This document shows positions 17,398 through 26,300 of a stretch of DNA of 61,939 bases, piece by piece; within the stretch, counting starts at the first letter, position 1, and every line of letters starts with the position of its first letter. The stretch spans positions 1-61,939 of the forward strand of contig JAFGQN010000166.1 in assembly GCA_016935665.1 (NCBI GenBank), read 5' to 3'. The notes under the pieces were generated by a model, which was not told the DNA's origin, made no database searches, and saw only the letters and a program-made list of their open reading frames with translations. The position numbers were made by a program, and so were the translations under genes. The DNA comes from Deltaproteobacteria bacterium. Lineage in GTDB: Bacteria > Myxococcota_A > Polyangia > JAAYKL01.

Positions 17398-19299
17398 TCA
17401 AGGATCAATATTCACCCACAGTTCAATATTGTCCGTTCCAAACCCTTCGTTAAGAAATGAAATTCCGGCCAGCAGCTGTCCGTATGAAATATCATCCGAA
17501 AAAGAAACCAGTCGAGGAGCTGCTTCTCGTGGACCTTCACATCTTTCGAGCTGTTCTTTCAGCTTTTGCAGAGTCGTTGTGGAATTTCCCTTTGCAAATC
17601 GAGTCACATATATCTTTGTACCTTCGAATCGAAAATGGGTAAAACCAGAGTGTTTCTGTCGCGGTGTTGCCCTTACAAAACGCAGAGGACGGGTTGCCTT
17701 TTGGATATACCATGCATCTTTTTTGCTGCTTCGCGACAGACCAACCAGCCGGACTTCGAGGCGTTCTTTTACGCAGAGTTCAAAAATCTTTCGAATGCGC
17801 GTTGCTGGCGTTTTCGAATCAGCCAATAAAAAAGCAGTTCCCAATGAGCGATATTCGATGGCGCCATCCAGTTCGTAGTAGGTACGCAATCGAAACGTAT
17901 CCCAATTTCGAAAAACCGTGTGCTGTTGAACATGAGACTGAAAATCAGCCCTTGCATCTTTCAATGCCCCGGGTAACCTCTCTAAACTCGCAACAGGCGT
18001 TTGGTTCACATAAATTTGGCTATCAACGAGAGAAAGAAAGACAGGGTTATCCTGCATCAATACTGCCTGCAGACCGTATTCCACCTTCGGCAAGTCAATA
18101 TTTTTATCGTAAAGAGAAAAAACAGGCTGCCCAGGTTCGTTCTCAAATGTTATTGGGACTCGCGCTGCAAACCTTCCAACATCACCCAGCGCTGTATCTG
18201 AATTATGTTCGCCCGCAGTCGCGCGCATCGCAGCAATCCCCCATGCTTCTCGCCCAACAACCGGCAGAAGAAACAACGCTACCCCAAAAAGTACAGTTTG
18301 AAGACGGAACCCATCACCATGACGATTTCGACGAAAAAGCACTACTCCAACTACCGACATTCCAATTATCAACAATGCCGCCACATGAAAAATCGTCGCA
18401 TAAACAAACCAGGGCGTTTCGCCAAACACAAACCATGTCAAAGATGACATTAATGGTTCCACTGTGGAGCGCATCACCGCTGCGGCAAACATTGAACGCC
18501 CCGCATCAAACAGGCAAATCAGCAATCCAAACATCGCCACAATGGAAACAGACTGATAGTTGTCTGCGCCATTTAAAAGAGTCGATTTCGGCTGCACAAA
18601 CAAATGACCAAAGAAAAACTGGAACAGAAAAATGACCCACAGCAACTGACGCCATGCCAAAAATCCACCCCCTTGCTGGGGATAAAACAAAGTCGTCAGC
18701 CAGTGTCCGACGAAATGTGAAACAGATTCAATCTCATATGGTCTGTTGGCCAGAATCATCACTCCCCAAAGTACGACTCCGAACAAGCCAAAACAGTAGG
18801 TCGCGCCAGAGCGAAAGAATCGAGGTGGTTGCCAATCAAAAAGGTGGACCAGCGTTGTCCTGCTGAGCACAACCACCGAAAAAATTGCGGTAGCTGCCCA
18901 AATAAGCGCAATAGACTGTCCTCCAACCACATGCAACGCATCGCCATAAAAATACCAGTCAACCGGAAAGCCAAAATGATTATGCACCGCCACTTCGCTA
19001 AAAAACTGCCCTCCAAAGATGTATGGGATCAACATGGCCCATAAATTACAGAGCAGAGGCGCCCCCAAAAAGACCCATCTGGAAACACGTTGCGTCAAAT
19101 CCAACCACCATGTGGCGACAAGGCACAGCAACACACCTATTCCGCCAATTCCAACCGACACGGTGACAATTGCATCTCCCCTGCCCTGCTCCCGAACATA
19201 ATAAAAAGTCGCCAGTGCAGCCAACGCAAGCGCGAATAGCTGCAAGAGGGTGGCGGCAATCAGTGATAATCGTTTCTTAATAACGGACATGTCATTCAT
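17398..19299 (-). CDS. Polytopic membrane protein with ExbD/TolR-like C-terminal region
   Basis: A protein of about 633 residues. The first 350 residues hold roughly eight to nine hydrophobic segments, starting with LSLIAATLLQLFALALAALA. The remaining part is soluble. It contains DNPVFLSLVDSQIYVNQTPV, LERLPGALKDARADF, GTAFLLADSKTPATRIRKIF and ERLEVRLVGLSR. That order (strand with short hairpin, helix, ADxxxP-like strand, helix, strand) is the layout of ExbD/TolR periplasmic domains. A second, shorter ExbD-like end (SYGQLLAGISFLNEGFGTDN) closes the protein. No ExbB/TolQ partner gene is next to it. ATG at 19299 or 19290 is preferred over the longest reading; neither has a clear Shine-Dalgarno. 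The assignment is by pattern only. Confidence 0.6.
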   Translation of the reverse strand: MNDMSVIKKRLSLIAATLLQLFALALAALATFYYVREQGRGDAIVTVSVGIGGIGVLLCLVATWWLDLTQRVSRWVFLGAPLLCNLWAMLIPYIFGGQFFSEVAVHNHFGFPVDWYFYGDALHVVGGQSIALIWAATAIFSVVVLSRTTLVHLFDWQPPRFFRSGATYCFGLFGVVLWGVMILANRPYEIESVSHFVGHWLTTLFYPQQGGGFLAWRQLLWVIFLFQFFFGHLFVQPKSTLLNGADNYQSVSIVAMFGLLICLFDAGRSMFAAAVMRSTVEPLMSSLTWFVFGETPWFVYATIFHVAALLIIGMSVVGVVLFRRNRHGDGFRLQTVLFGVALFLLPVVGREAWGIAAMRATAGEHNSDTALGDVGRFAARVPITFENEPGQPVFSLYDKNIDLPKVEYGLQAVLMQDNPVFLSLVDSQIYVNQTPVASLERLPGALKDARADFQSHVQQHTVFRNWDTFRLRTYYELDGAIEYRSLGTAFLLADSKTPATRIRKIFELCVKERLEVRLVGLSRSSKKDAWYIQKATRPLRFVRATPRQKHSGFTHFRFEGTKIYVTRFAKGNSTTTLQKLKEQLERCEGPREAAPRLVSFSDDISYGQLLAGISFLNEGFGTDNIELWVNIDP

Positions 19300-19482
19300 A
19301 GCACTGCAAATATTCCACAACACGAACAAATATGCAATACTGGGTCGTCATCCGCCGTCGCGCTGCGCGCTTTGGCGCGGTCTTCAAAATACAAAAACTT
19401 AAAAGCGGCCAGATATGGTTGATTGTCGTTGAAGTTTTTTGCTTACACTGCGCTTACATGACCAAAATCGGGCCCAAACCCC

Positions 19483-19572
19483 CAAAAACAAAAACCCCGT
19501 AACTCATCAGAATTACGGGGTTTTTAGCGAGCCAACACGGGGACTTGAACCCCGGACCTACGCATTACGAAT
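19483..19572. repeat. attL: Left att site: displaced 3' half of tRNA-Thr plus its terminator
   Basis: Ninety bases match 29423-29512 with two differences. They comprise a terminator hairpin (CCCCGTAA/TTACGGGG with a T-run) and the tRNA-Thr sequence from its 3' end back to the anticodon loop. Identity stops at CGCATTACGAAT, inside the anticodon loop, where this copy continues with unrelated island DNA. It is therefore the host's original tRNA end displaced by the integrated element. Nothing else is seen in 19330-19729 apart from the arm-like repeats. Confidence 0.9.
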
Positions 19573-19689
19573 TTTGTAAAAGGCAATAGCGGCCAACAAC
19601 AAACTATAAAATTCAACAATTAATTCGGCAGGTTAAAGAGCATTCGATTATTGGGCATTATTGGCAAAAACTGCCCTTTTTTGCCCCGG

Positions 19690-19706
19690 AGTGCCCCATG
19701 AGTGCA
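19690..19706. promoter_or_regulatory. Candidate integrase arm-type sites, left end
   Basis: GAGTGCCCCATGAGTGCAC contains one AGTGCCCC and a partial second copy, about 120 bp inside the left att site. The same AGTGCCCC octamer occurs twice inside the right end (29378-29400). Repeated short motifs near both island ends are typical of tyrosine-integrase arm sites. Confidence 0.4.
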
Positions 19707-19729
19707 CTATGAAAATCTAAGTATCTTTA

Positions 19730-22360
19730 TCATAATTCAAATTCTGTCACATCCATTCCCAGTCTTTCCGCTATTCGCTGGCAATGTATGTTGTCAAATT
19801 CCAACTTTAAACCAGCTTCGACGTACGCACGAGCGCGGTTTTCCTGATTTATTGATATTGCCAACCACGCCATACGAGAATAATCATCTGCATCAGCGGC
19901 TGACACCCTCTGGTCCATAACATCCAATAAACGCCGGGCAAACTCATTCTTCTGCTCTGAATCAAACTCATTCGGATATTTCTTGCCCAATTCGTTTAGC
20001 CGATTAGCTGTATTTGAAATGTCCCGAAACGAAATATCACTTAATTGAGCTCTCTCAATAAAAGCGTGAATCTCTCCAAGATAATCGCCGAGCTGATAAC
20101 ATGCATGACCTAATATTTTCCATGCGTCCGCGATTTCAGGGCTTTCAAACTCGTTTTCCAAAAAGTACCGTGCAGCTTTGCAAGCATATTTGTAGCTATC
20201 ATCTGTTCTCTGCTCCATTTGCCATTTGGCAAGTATGAGCCAACCGTACGTGTATGACTGACATATCATTTCCAGAATAGGCCGAAATTCCTCAAACGGA
20301 ACACCTTCCTCGACTCGCAATGCTATATTGGCAATGAATTTGTCCAGTTTGCGTGCGAGTCCAAGTTCAACGTCGTTCGTACTGGTTTCTAACAACTGTA
20401 GGACGTCAATATCAGCACGTATCGAGTCTTTAAAAGGACTAATATTCAACTTCTTTTTACCAAACACCAAAGCAACCAAGGGTACGCTGATAAAAGGCTG
20501 CCGATCAGCAGCTGAAACATTTTCTTCTGCCATTGAATAAAGAAGCAATGACTCAACACCGTTTTCAACCTCACTTCTTTCTTCTGTCGATCTCAATAAA
20601 ACTGCTTCCAGTGCAAGGCGCGGAACAGCTGCATTCCATCCCGATAAGGTTAAAAAAGCTCTTTGAGCACAGGGGGAGATGGAAGCATAGGTTCTTTCAA
20701 ATAAAGAAATTAATACCTCATCCGTCCCGGCAAGCAGGCGCGGAATGTTTGCTTCTCTCTTTTGCTTAGCAACCTCACCTAGTAAAATTTTAATGATATA
20801 AGGATGCCCTTCAGATTTTGCAGCTATATCTTCTTTGTAAGCTTCAGATATTACGCTTGATATTCCAAGTTCTGCAGAAGTCTGATCTATTAGCGCGCGA
20901 GCTTCTCTGTCCTCCATTCCACGAACATCTACCGGGTAGTCACCTTTAAACTCTCGAAGCCTCGTCGTTATAAGTATTTTATTGGGCAATCGAATATGTG
21001 TATCAAGCCATCCAAATATTTCTATCGGATTTTGTGTGGTTTCAAAATTGTCAAAAACAAACAAACACGTGCCTGCGCTGCTATCTGAACCACTTTGTTG
21101 AAGGTCATGCTCAAAAAACTTTTGTGCATCAAAACTTTTATTCGCAATCTCATCTTCGCTCAATGTCAATGCAGCGTATAGTCGACTCATATCTTTAGGA
21201 GAAAAGACAGAAGGCTTTACGGGTTTGGGGCCAGTAAGCTTCAAATCAATATCGCGAGCACTTAACCAAATAACGCATTCGAAACGTTCTGTTTCCATCA
21301 AGTCATGTACAACCTTCAGCGCCAACGATGTTTTTCCTATGCCGCCTCTCCCAACGAGAGTGACAATTGGCCTCCGGTTATCTATCAATAGCTTGTACAA
21401 CTCCTCTTCCAAGCCAGGCCTTGAAATGTAGTTCTTTATCTGCTCAGGAACATTTGAAAAACAATTTCCCTTAACAACCAACCCGCCAATACTATGAGTC
21501 TCGCTTGTCGGCAATTCACCAGGGGGAGTGCTGTATTTCCGCGAATCGCCATCAATACGATCTCCACTCGCATAGGACATCAACTCGAAACGTTTAGTAC
21601 CCATACCACCATTGGGAAGAAAAAAATCTTGCAGATCAGGATCACCCACTAAAAGTGGTACTTCCCGAGGGGAATCCCAGAAAATGTACACTCCGTTAGG
21701 CAACGAAATTTTGTTCTGCGTTTTTAGATAATTAAACTTTTCACAATCAGTGCCAGAAACACATGTAACGCGATATTTTCCAGAATAATTCCTGTGTAAG
21801 AATGCCCATGGCAAATCAAATAGAGAGTAATTCTCGTAAAAAAGACGGATGCTCTTTTCCAATCTTTGACACACACCACTCGTCAATCCCGGAAGACTTG
21901 CCCCATGCGCCCTCGTTTTATTCCGTAAAGTTGAAAACAGTCGAAACCATCTTTTCATATCTGTTTTAGGCGGCAAAACCTCCGACGTGATTTTTAGATC
22001 GTCGAGCACTTCTTTCAATAATGCAGTCGATTCGTACTGCCAATCCTGCTGTCTATAATTATTCGCGAGTTCCCTCTGTTGAGAACCCGCTTCATTGATT
22101 AGATGTTGAGATGCAGGCCCATTCAGCAACTGCTCAAGCGCTCGCCCCCATTCTCCAATTCCATCGCTGCGTACCAAAAGATACTCCAAATTGTAGCTGC
22201 TTCTTTCCTTGTCTTTCGCCAATGCTGACATCAATCCCAAAACAACGGTTTTCACCAACGCCTCCCCACAAACCATTAGTGTGAAAAAAAGGGTAAAATC
22301 TGAATCTTCTGCCGAAGGCACAATTCTCTCAAAAACTTTATCGAGAAGTTTGTTTCGCAT
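19730..22360 (-). CDS. STAND NTPase (NB-ARC) with N-terminal HEPN-like motif and C-terminal helical repeats
   Basis: An 876-residue STAND protein. The NB-ARC core has P-loop LVGRGGIGKTSLALK (about 335-349), Walker B CLFVFDNFET, a sensor-like KILITTRLREF and a winged-helix-like region after EGHPYIIKILLGEV. The C-terminal 300 residues are TPR-like helices (AWKILGHACYQLGDYLGEIH). The N-terminal effector region (1-200) is helical and contains LRNKTRAHGA (residues 145-154), an Arg-x5-His pattern of the kind used by HEPN RNases. The start at 22360 is supported by AGAGGG 7 nt upstream, removing 51 codons from the longest ORF. Bacterial STAND proteins are often phage sensors that switch on an effector, and its place in an integrative island fits. 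The HEPN reading is a hypothesis. Confidence 0.75.
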   Translation of the reverse strand: MRNKLLDKVFERIVPSAEDSDFTLFFTLMVCGEALVKTVVLGLMSALAKDKERSSYNLEYLLVRSDGIGEWGRALEQLLNGPASQHLINEAGSQQRELANNYRQQDWQYESTALLKEVLDDLKITSEVLPPKTDMKRWFRLFSTLRNKTRAHGASLPGLTSGVCQRLEKSIRLFYENYSLFDLPWAFLHRNYSGKYRVTCVSGTDCEKFNYLKTQNKISLPNGVYIFWDSPREVPLLVGDPDLQDFFLPNGGMGTKRFELMSYASGDRIDGDSRKYSTPPGELPTSETHSIGGLVVKGNCFSNVPEQIKNYISRPGLEEELYKLLIDNRRPIVTLVGRGGIGKTSLALKVVHDLMETERFECVIWLSARDIDLKLTGPKPVKPSVFSPKDMSRLYAALTLSEDEIANKSFDAQKFFEHDLQQSGSDSSAGTCLFVFDNFETTQNPIEIFGWLDTHIRLPNKILITTRLREFKGDYPVDVRGMEDREARALIDQTSAELGISSVISEAYKEDIAAKSEGHPYIIKILLGEVAKQKREANIPRLLAGTDEVLISLFERTYASISPCAQRAFLTLSGWNAAVPRLALEAVLLRSTEERSEVENGVESLLLYSMAEENVSAADRQPFISVPLVALVFGKKKLNISPFKDSIRADIDVLQLLETSTNDVELGLARKLDKFIANIALRVEEGVPFEEFRPILEMICQSYTYGWLILAKWQMEQRTDDSYKYACKAARYFLENEFESPEIADAWKILGHACYQLGDYLGEIHAFIERAQLSDISFRDISNTANRLNELGKKYPNEFDSEQKNEFARRLLDVMDQRVSAADADDYSRMAWLAISINQENRARAYVEAGLKLEFDNIHCQRIAERLGMDVTEFEL

Positions 22361-22960
22361 AGTGAATCCCTCTGTATCAGCTAGGATCTGCTTGAGGCCA
22401 AGCGCTCTTTGTTGCTGAACACGTATTATTTCGAATGTTACAGAAATATTACAGTATAAATCAACAGCGTACAACGAAACAATTAACCATAATTGTTTAA
22501 ACTTCCGCGCCACAAATCATCCCAATAGCGCGAGAAGAATCCGACATCGGTTGAATTTCATGTGTTGCAAGCTTCTGATACTCACCGACAATTTTTCATG
22601 CTCACAGCCGTCTTTGCGGATTTCCCCTCTATCAGCTTCCTGTGTGCCCCTGAGACCGTTCCTAATGCTGTAACGATTCCCGCGCCAGCAGCACAATTTT
22701 CTCTGCGATTCCTAAAGCCATTTTTGACGTTCGACACCATTGCCAAAGGTAGCGCATTCACCTCCCTTTCAATGCTGCCCTCCACATTACTTTACATGTC
22801 GGATATTCAATGGAGAATGGTACCGAAACGGCTAAATACCCGAAAACGACACCAAAATGCCTTTAAAACGCCTATATAAAAACGCCATTGCACTGGAAAC
22901 TGACTGGAAAATGCCTAGAAAATGCCAAGTGTTTTCGGTCTTCACGATGACGGGCTCCAT
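22361..22960. other. Non-coding stretch of the island with iteron-like repeats
   Basis: Six hundred bases without a supportable gene. The part nearest 22361 should hold the promoter of the STAND gene. No terminator with a T-run was found. The right part (22854-22926) holds five AAAAYGCC repeats described separately. Small ORFs here lack ribosome-binding sites and normal protein composition. Confidence 0.5.
22854..22926. repeat. Iteron-like array: five AAAA(T/C)GCC octamers
   Basis: The octamer occurs at 22854, 22865, 22879, 22908 and 22919 on the plus strand, all in the same orientation, with spacings of 11, 14, 29 and 11 bp. The array lies 35 bp after the 3' end of the winged-helix protein gene. 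It is suggestive of a replication origin or of binding sites for that protein. Confidence 0.45.
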
Positions 22961-23806
22961 TCACACCACCCGAGATTTGGTGTCTTCGATTAACCTTGCG
23001 ACTGAAATATCTTTGACGACCGGGTCGACCATTTTATCTCCAGCACGCTGATGCGATTCATCTAAAAGGTCATCTATTCGGCGGCCGTCTTGCCAGCCGG
23101 GAAACAATATCTGTTGGGCTTTGTTCAATTCGAGCACTCTGGCGTCTACAAGCCGTTGCACGGTCTCCTGGAGCAATGGTGGAATTTCCACACCCGCTTC
23201 AATCGCATCGTTGTAATTGATGTGCAGTTCTTTGGCATTCACAGGGAACTTCTTTTGGATGACAAAACACAGGTCCTGCAGTCTCGTCGTGATCGGCGTT
23301 TCGTCGGCCCCCACAGGGGCCGTGTTTTTTATATATGTTGTTTCTTGTTTATTAAGAGAACTTGAACTGCGTTCATGTTTGACTTGAACGGAGTTCCCCT
23401 TGCCACTTGAACAGACTTCAACTTGTTCCCGATGAGTACTTGAACTCTGTTCATGTTGAATTCGCATTACGTAGCTTCGAATAATTTGATGTGAAAGCCG
23501 ATATGTTCTGACGCGTCCGAATACACGTTTACGGTTAGGGAGAAAATCGCCGTCACGCAATACCCCCATAATTAAAACATTGGCTTTCACCATTAACTTG
23601 AGGCGCTTCGATACCCATTCAGGAGTTAGCCCCGCTTCTTTCGCAAGCTTCTTCTGTGTGATCCACGTAATATAGGTGCCTTTCCAAAAAAATGCCGACA
23701 TAGTGTTTAATATGGTCTTGTCAGCCTCGGTGAGACGAGGAATATGGTTGATACAGAGTGTAAGTTCCCTCGGTGACAACCGGGGGACGTCGTCTTTAGT
23801 CGACAC
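22961..23806 (-). CDS. Winged-helix DNA-binding protein of the island (Rep-like or regulator)
   Basis: About 281 residues. The N-terminal third holds a MarR/Rep-like winged helix: LTEADKTILNTMSAFFWKGT, then TQKKLAKEAGLTPEWVSKRL as helix-turn-helix, then LMVKANVLIMGVLRDGDFL as wing. A low-complexity Ser-rich linker follows (EQSSSTHREQVEVCSSGKGN and further), then a helical C-terminal domain. Such proteins initiate replication or regulate excision in integrative elements. The GTG start at 23806 is proposed because it gives a short overlap with the excisionase-like gene; a start at 23842 is possible. The neighbouring AAAAYGCC repeats are candidate binding sites. The protein family was not recognised with certainty. 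Confidence 0.6.
   Translation of the reverse strand: MSTKDDVPRLSPRELTLCINHIPRLTEADKTILNTMSAFFWKGTYITWITQKKLAKEAGLTPEWVSKRLKLMVKANVLIMGVLRDGDFLPNRKRVFGRVRTYRLSHQIIRSYVMRIQHEQSSSTHREQVEVCSSGKGNSVQVKHERSSSSLNKQETTYIKNTAPVGADETPITTRLQDLCFVIQKKFPVNAKELHINYNDAIEAGVEIPPLLQETVQRLVDARVLELNKAQQILFPGWQDGRRIDDLLDESHQRAGDKMVDPVVKDISVARLIEDTKSRVV
23305..23331 (+). terminator. Intrinsic-terminator-like hairpin antisense to the winged-helix gene
   Basis: CGGCCCC and GGGGCCG form a 7-bp GC-only stem with a 4-nt loop, followed on the plus strand by GTGTTTTTT. It lies inside a minus-strand gene, in the linker-coding part, so it would stop transcription entering from the left. It may also be fortuitous. Confidence 0.35.
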
Positions 23807-24032
23807 GGCGCACAATCCCTGATTTCCCCACAGGTACACCACGGTGCGCTTCCAGCCATTTTAGAAACGCGATTTCGTCGATAAGCACACGACGATTCAC
23901 ACGAATGAAGCAATGCGTGATGCCCTTTTCTTCCGCTGTAAAAATGAGCCAGCGCAGACCGCCTTTTGACGGCCACGGATAACGGGCTGCGAACTGGTCT
24001 ACCGTAATGAAATGGTCAAGTGGATTCGTCAT
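23796..24032 (-). CDS. Excisionase/AlpA-like DNA-binding protein
   Basis: A 78-residue protein of the MerR-like helix-turn-helix class. It reads DHFITVDQFAARYPWPSKGG, then LRWLIFTAEEKGITHCFIRV, then NRRVLIDEIAFLKWLEAHRG. That pattern (target-recognition helix, then the R-V-L-I-D-E wing and a C-terminal helix) is typical of excisionases and AlpA regulators that act with tyrosine integrases. It precedes the winged-helix gene and overlaps its start. It probably controls the direction of recombination of the island. Confidence 0.75.
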   Translation of the reverse strand: MTNPLDHFITVDQFAARYPWPSKGGLRWLIFTAEEKGITHCFIRVNRRVLIDEIAFLKWLEAHRGVPVGKSGIVRRVD

Positions 24033-24103
24033 TGTTACCTCCCTAAAAGATGTGGGTTGTTGTTTCTTCTTTGGGAGTATGGCGGGTGTCGGTCGTGAAC
24101 GGG

Positions 24104-24135
24104 AGGGGACATAGGAATTAAAACTTATGTCCCCT
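24104..24135. other. Perfect 10-bp palindrome across the end of the 261-residue gene
   Basis: AGGGGACATA and TATGTCCCCT pair perfectly around a 12-nt AT-rich loop and include the stop codon of the gene ending at 24125. No T-run follows on the minus strand. It may be an mRNA-end hairpin or an operator for the excisionase-like gene that starts 71 bp downstream. Confidence 0.5.
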
Positions 24136-24910
24136 CTACCCTGTCGTACGGTGGGATCTCTATGTCAACAATCACACTGAGACGATTAGTCTCCCGACGT
24201 ACATACTGGGCTGCGTTCTGCATGTTCTCATGACCGCCTACATTGTATTCTCGCGCTATTTTAACGGCAGACCAGCGAAACACCACACGTCGTACCAGCC
24301 ATTCAACTCGGTCATCGGGCGTGTTGGCTCGCTCCCGTGTTTCTGGCAAATATCGCAGTCCCTCTTGCGCCTGTAGGTCAGCGTTTTTCTCCAGATAGGT
24401 GAAAAAACGATCTGTGAGCACGTTGCACAGGCCCTTGAGCTGCAGGCCTTCCCCATCTGATACAGGGTCCCAATCAGGAGCACTAAAAGAGAATGGCGGC
24501 TCTTTGGGCATCATTGGAACCGCACCAGAGAGCACCATCGCATACTTTTCAGGATTGCCTCGCTTCAGATTCAGCAAATAGGTGCTAATTGCCCCCCTCG
24601 CCCAGGGAACATTGATATGGTGCTCCGTAAGCCACGATAATAGCGCTTCGATGTATGCATCACTTTCTTCGAAAGGGTCCGTTGAGCGCAAAGGGAGCAC
24701 GCGTTGTATCAACATCGCTTTTGCATCTGTTTTCAATGCCAAGCACTTTTTCAAAAATTGCATTTGATACTGCATTCGCTCATCAACGGAGAACCTCACC
24801 CTCGATTGCTTCTTCTCGGCAATACCAACACGCATTCGCATGAGTGCAGCACATTCGCTGGCAAAGTACGCCCGCAGCTTGTTGACTCTGTCGCTGTAGC
24901 TTTGCGTCAT
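24125..24910 (-). CDS. Island protein of unknown function, 261 residues
   Basis: A soluble, mainly helical protein that was not recognised. The N-terminal 120 residues are basic and helical (SDRVNKLRAYFASECAALMR). The middle has a proline-rich turn (PMMPKEPPFSFSAPDWDP). The C-terminal 60 residues contain RRVVFRWSAVKIAREYNVGG, which looks like a helix-turn-helix. Its start overlaps the integrase stop as ATGA, so it is translated from the integrase mRNA. A role in recombination or regulation of the island is likely from position. Confidence 0.6.
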   Translation of the reverse strand: MTQSYSDRVNKLRAYFASECAALMRMRVGIAEKKQSRVRFSVDERMQYQMQFLKKCLALKTDAKAMLIQRVLPLRSTDPFEESDAYIEALLSWLTEHHINVPWARGAISTYLLNLKRGNPEKYAMVLSGAVPMMPKEPPFSFSAPDWDPVSDGEGLQLKGLCNVLTDRFFTYLEKNADLQAQEGLRYLPETRERANTPDDRVEWLVRRVVFRWSAVKIAREYNVGGHENMQNAAQYVRRETNRLSVIVDIEIPPYDRVEGT

Positions 24911-25992
24911 GATGTTGTTTCCTGTGAAAAAATCTTGTCGGTCATTGACGCCACCACTTTGGAAGTGTGCGCCTCGCTCAGGTGGGCGTACCGTTTCACC
25001 ATTTGCAGTGTTTTATGGCCGAGCACTTCCGCTATCTCCGCAAGAGTGGCCCCATTCATTGCCAGATATGACGCACAGGAATGCCGCAAGTCATGCCAGC
25101 GAAAGTTCTTGATATCCGCTGTAACCATCGCCTCACGCCACGGGCGTGTGAGGTCCATGGGCTGTCCAGGCACCTTTCCCGGAAATACATAGTCGTTGGA
25201 CATAGGCAGCACCGTGCGCGATTCTCTGCGCTCCTTCATCACCTCAAGCGCGTGCCCCACCAGGGGAACATTGCGCCGTTCGCCGTTTTTGGTGTCTTCA
25301 AATATCAACAGCCCCCGCTTCAAATCCACATGATCCCATTTGAGATTCCACAGCTCACCCCGCCGGCAGCCGGTTGAAATGGCCACTACCACTGCACAAT
25401 ACAAATCGCCGTTGGAACTCTCCTTGCACGCCTTCAGCAATGCCGCCCGTTCATCATCGGACAAAAACCGCACCACGCCCCGCGACTGTTTAGGCTTGAT
25501 CACCCGCCGAAAAGGATTGTCATCAATCCACTGCCATTCCTTCATAGCCACCGTAAAGACATGTGACAGCGACGCCATATACCTGGTAACCGTTCCCGCA
25601 GTGCGCCTGCCCCCGCGATTGGTATCTTCACTCAACAGCCTGTCCCGATACTCCGCCAGCAACGCGGGCGTCACGCGGTCCAGCGTGTACTCCCCCAACT
25701 CATTCGCCCAAAAAATCAACTGCTTATCCTGCGACACCGCACTGGACTTCTTCTTCTGATGCAACACATCCCGCCGATACCGCTCAATCATCTCCCCCAC
25801 CGTCCGCTTCTTCGCCATCGTCGTTGGAAAATACCGCCCCTCCCGAATATCCGCCTCCGTCTTCTGCGCCCACCGCCTCGCATCCGTCAACCGAGCAAAC
25901 GTCGCCGACTGCCGTGGATATCCCTTCAACCGAACCAACGCCCGGTAAGAAACAACGCCCGTTTTTGAAATCCGCTTTTCTATATTGGCCAT
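24907..25992 (-). CDS. int: Tyrosine recombinase (phage-type integrase)
   Basis: A 361-residue integrase. The AP2-like arm-binding domain (1-60) is followed by a SAM-like core-binding domain (about 65-165) and the catalytic domain. The catalytic residues are all visible: Arg 210 in TGCRRGEL, Lys 235 in EDTKNGERR, His 300 and Arg 303 in HDLRHS, His 326 in LGHKT and Tyr 335 in VKRYAH. The start at 25992 has GGAGG 8 nt upstream; an earlier reading adds 14 codons. It is the recombinase that inserted the island in the tRNA-Thr gene, whose att repeats flank it at 19483 and 29423. It lies mid-island rather than beside an att site. Confidence 0.93.
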   Translation of the reverse strand: MANIEKRISKTGVVSYRALVRLKGYPRQSATFARLTDARRWAQKTEADIREGRYFPTTMAKKRTVGEMIERYRRDVLHQKKKSSAVSQDKQLIFWANELGEYTLDRVTPALLAEYRDRLLSEDTNRGGRRTAGTVTRYMASLSHVFTVAMKEWQWIDDNPFRRVIKPKQSRGVVRFLSDDERAALLKACKESSNGDLYCAVVVAISTGCRRGELWNLKWDHVDLKRGLLIFEDTKNGERRNVPLVGHALEVMKERRESRTVLPMSNDYVFPGKVPGQPMDLTRPWREAMVTADIKNFRWHDLRHSCASYLAMNGATLAEIAEVLGHKTLQMVKRYAHLSEAHTSKVVASMTDKIFSQETTS

Positions 25993-26300
25993 GTGAAAAC
26001 CTCCGCTTGAGATGAGGAGAAAAATGTATGGCAACCAAGAGAAAACCGCAACAAGAAACTAATAATGCATTGACATTACGACATACTTAATTGATTTTAT
26101 TTGCTTTTGGTGACTATAAGCATGACTATAGGGCACTGGCAGGGCAATAACAAAAAAAACACCCCCAAAAAAAGCGACTAATTCCGTATCGTCCCATGCA
26201 CCAAAAGCAAAGTCGTTGTAAATATCTTCGGTACAGGTTACCAAATCGCAGACGGCCGCCAGTATCAGCGTTTTTTTATAAATTTGCGGGAGAATGAGAT
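25993..26300. other. Divergent intergenic region between int and the SIR2 gene
   Basis: AT-rich, with promoters expected in both directions. One minus-strand ORF (26059-26325, 88 residues) contains a hydrophobic stretch (LVAFFGGVFFVIALPVPY) and might encode a small membrane protein. It overlaps the SIR2 start and has no ribosome-binding site, so it is not called. A TTATTTGCTTTTGGTG / GCACCAAAAGCAAAG partial inverted similarity is present at about 26096 and 26198. Confidence 0.4.

Noticed and set aside
17664-18635. 323-codon plus-strand ORF opposite the membrane protein gene
   Set aside because: It is a shadow of the ExbD-like membrane protein: low-complexity composition and no ribosome-binding site.
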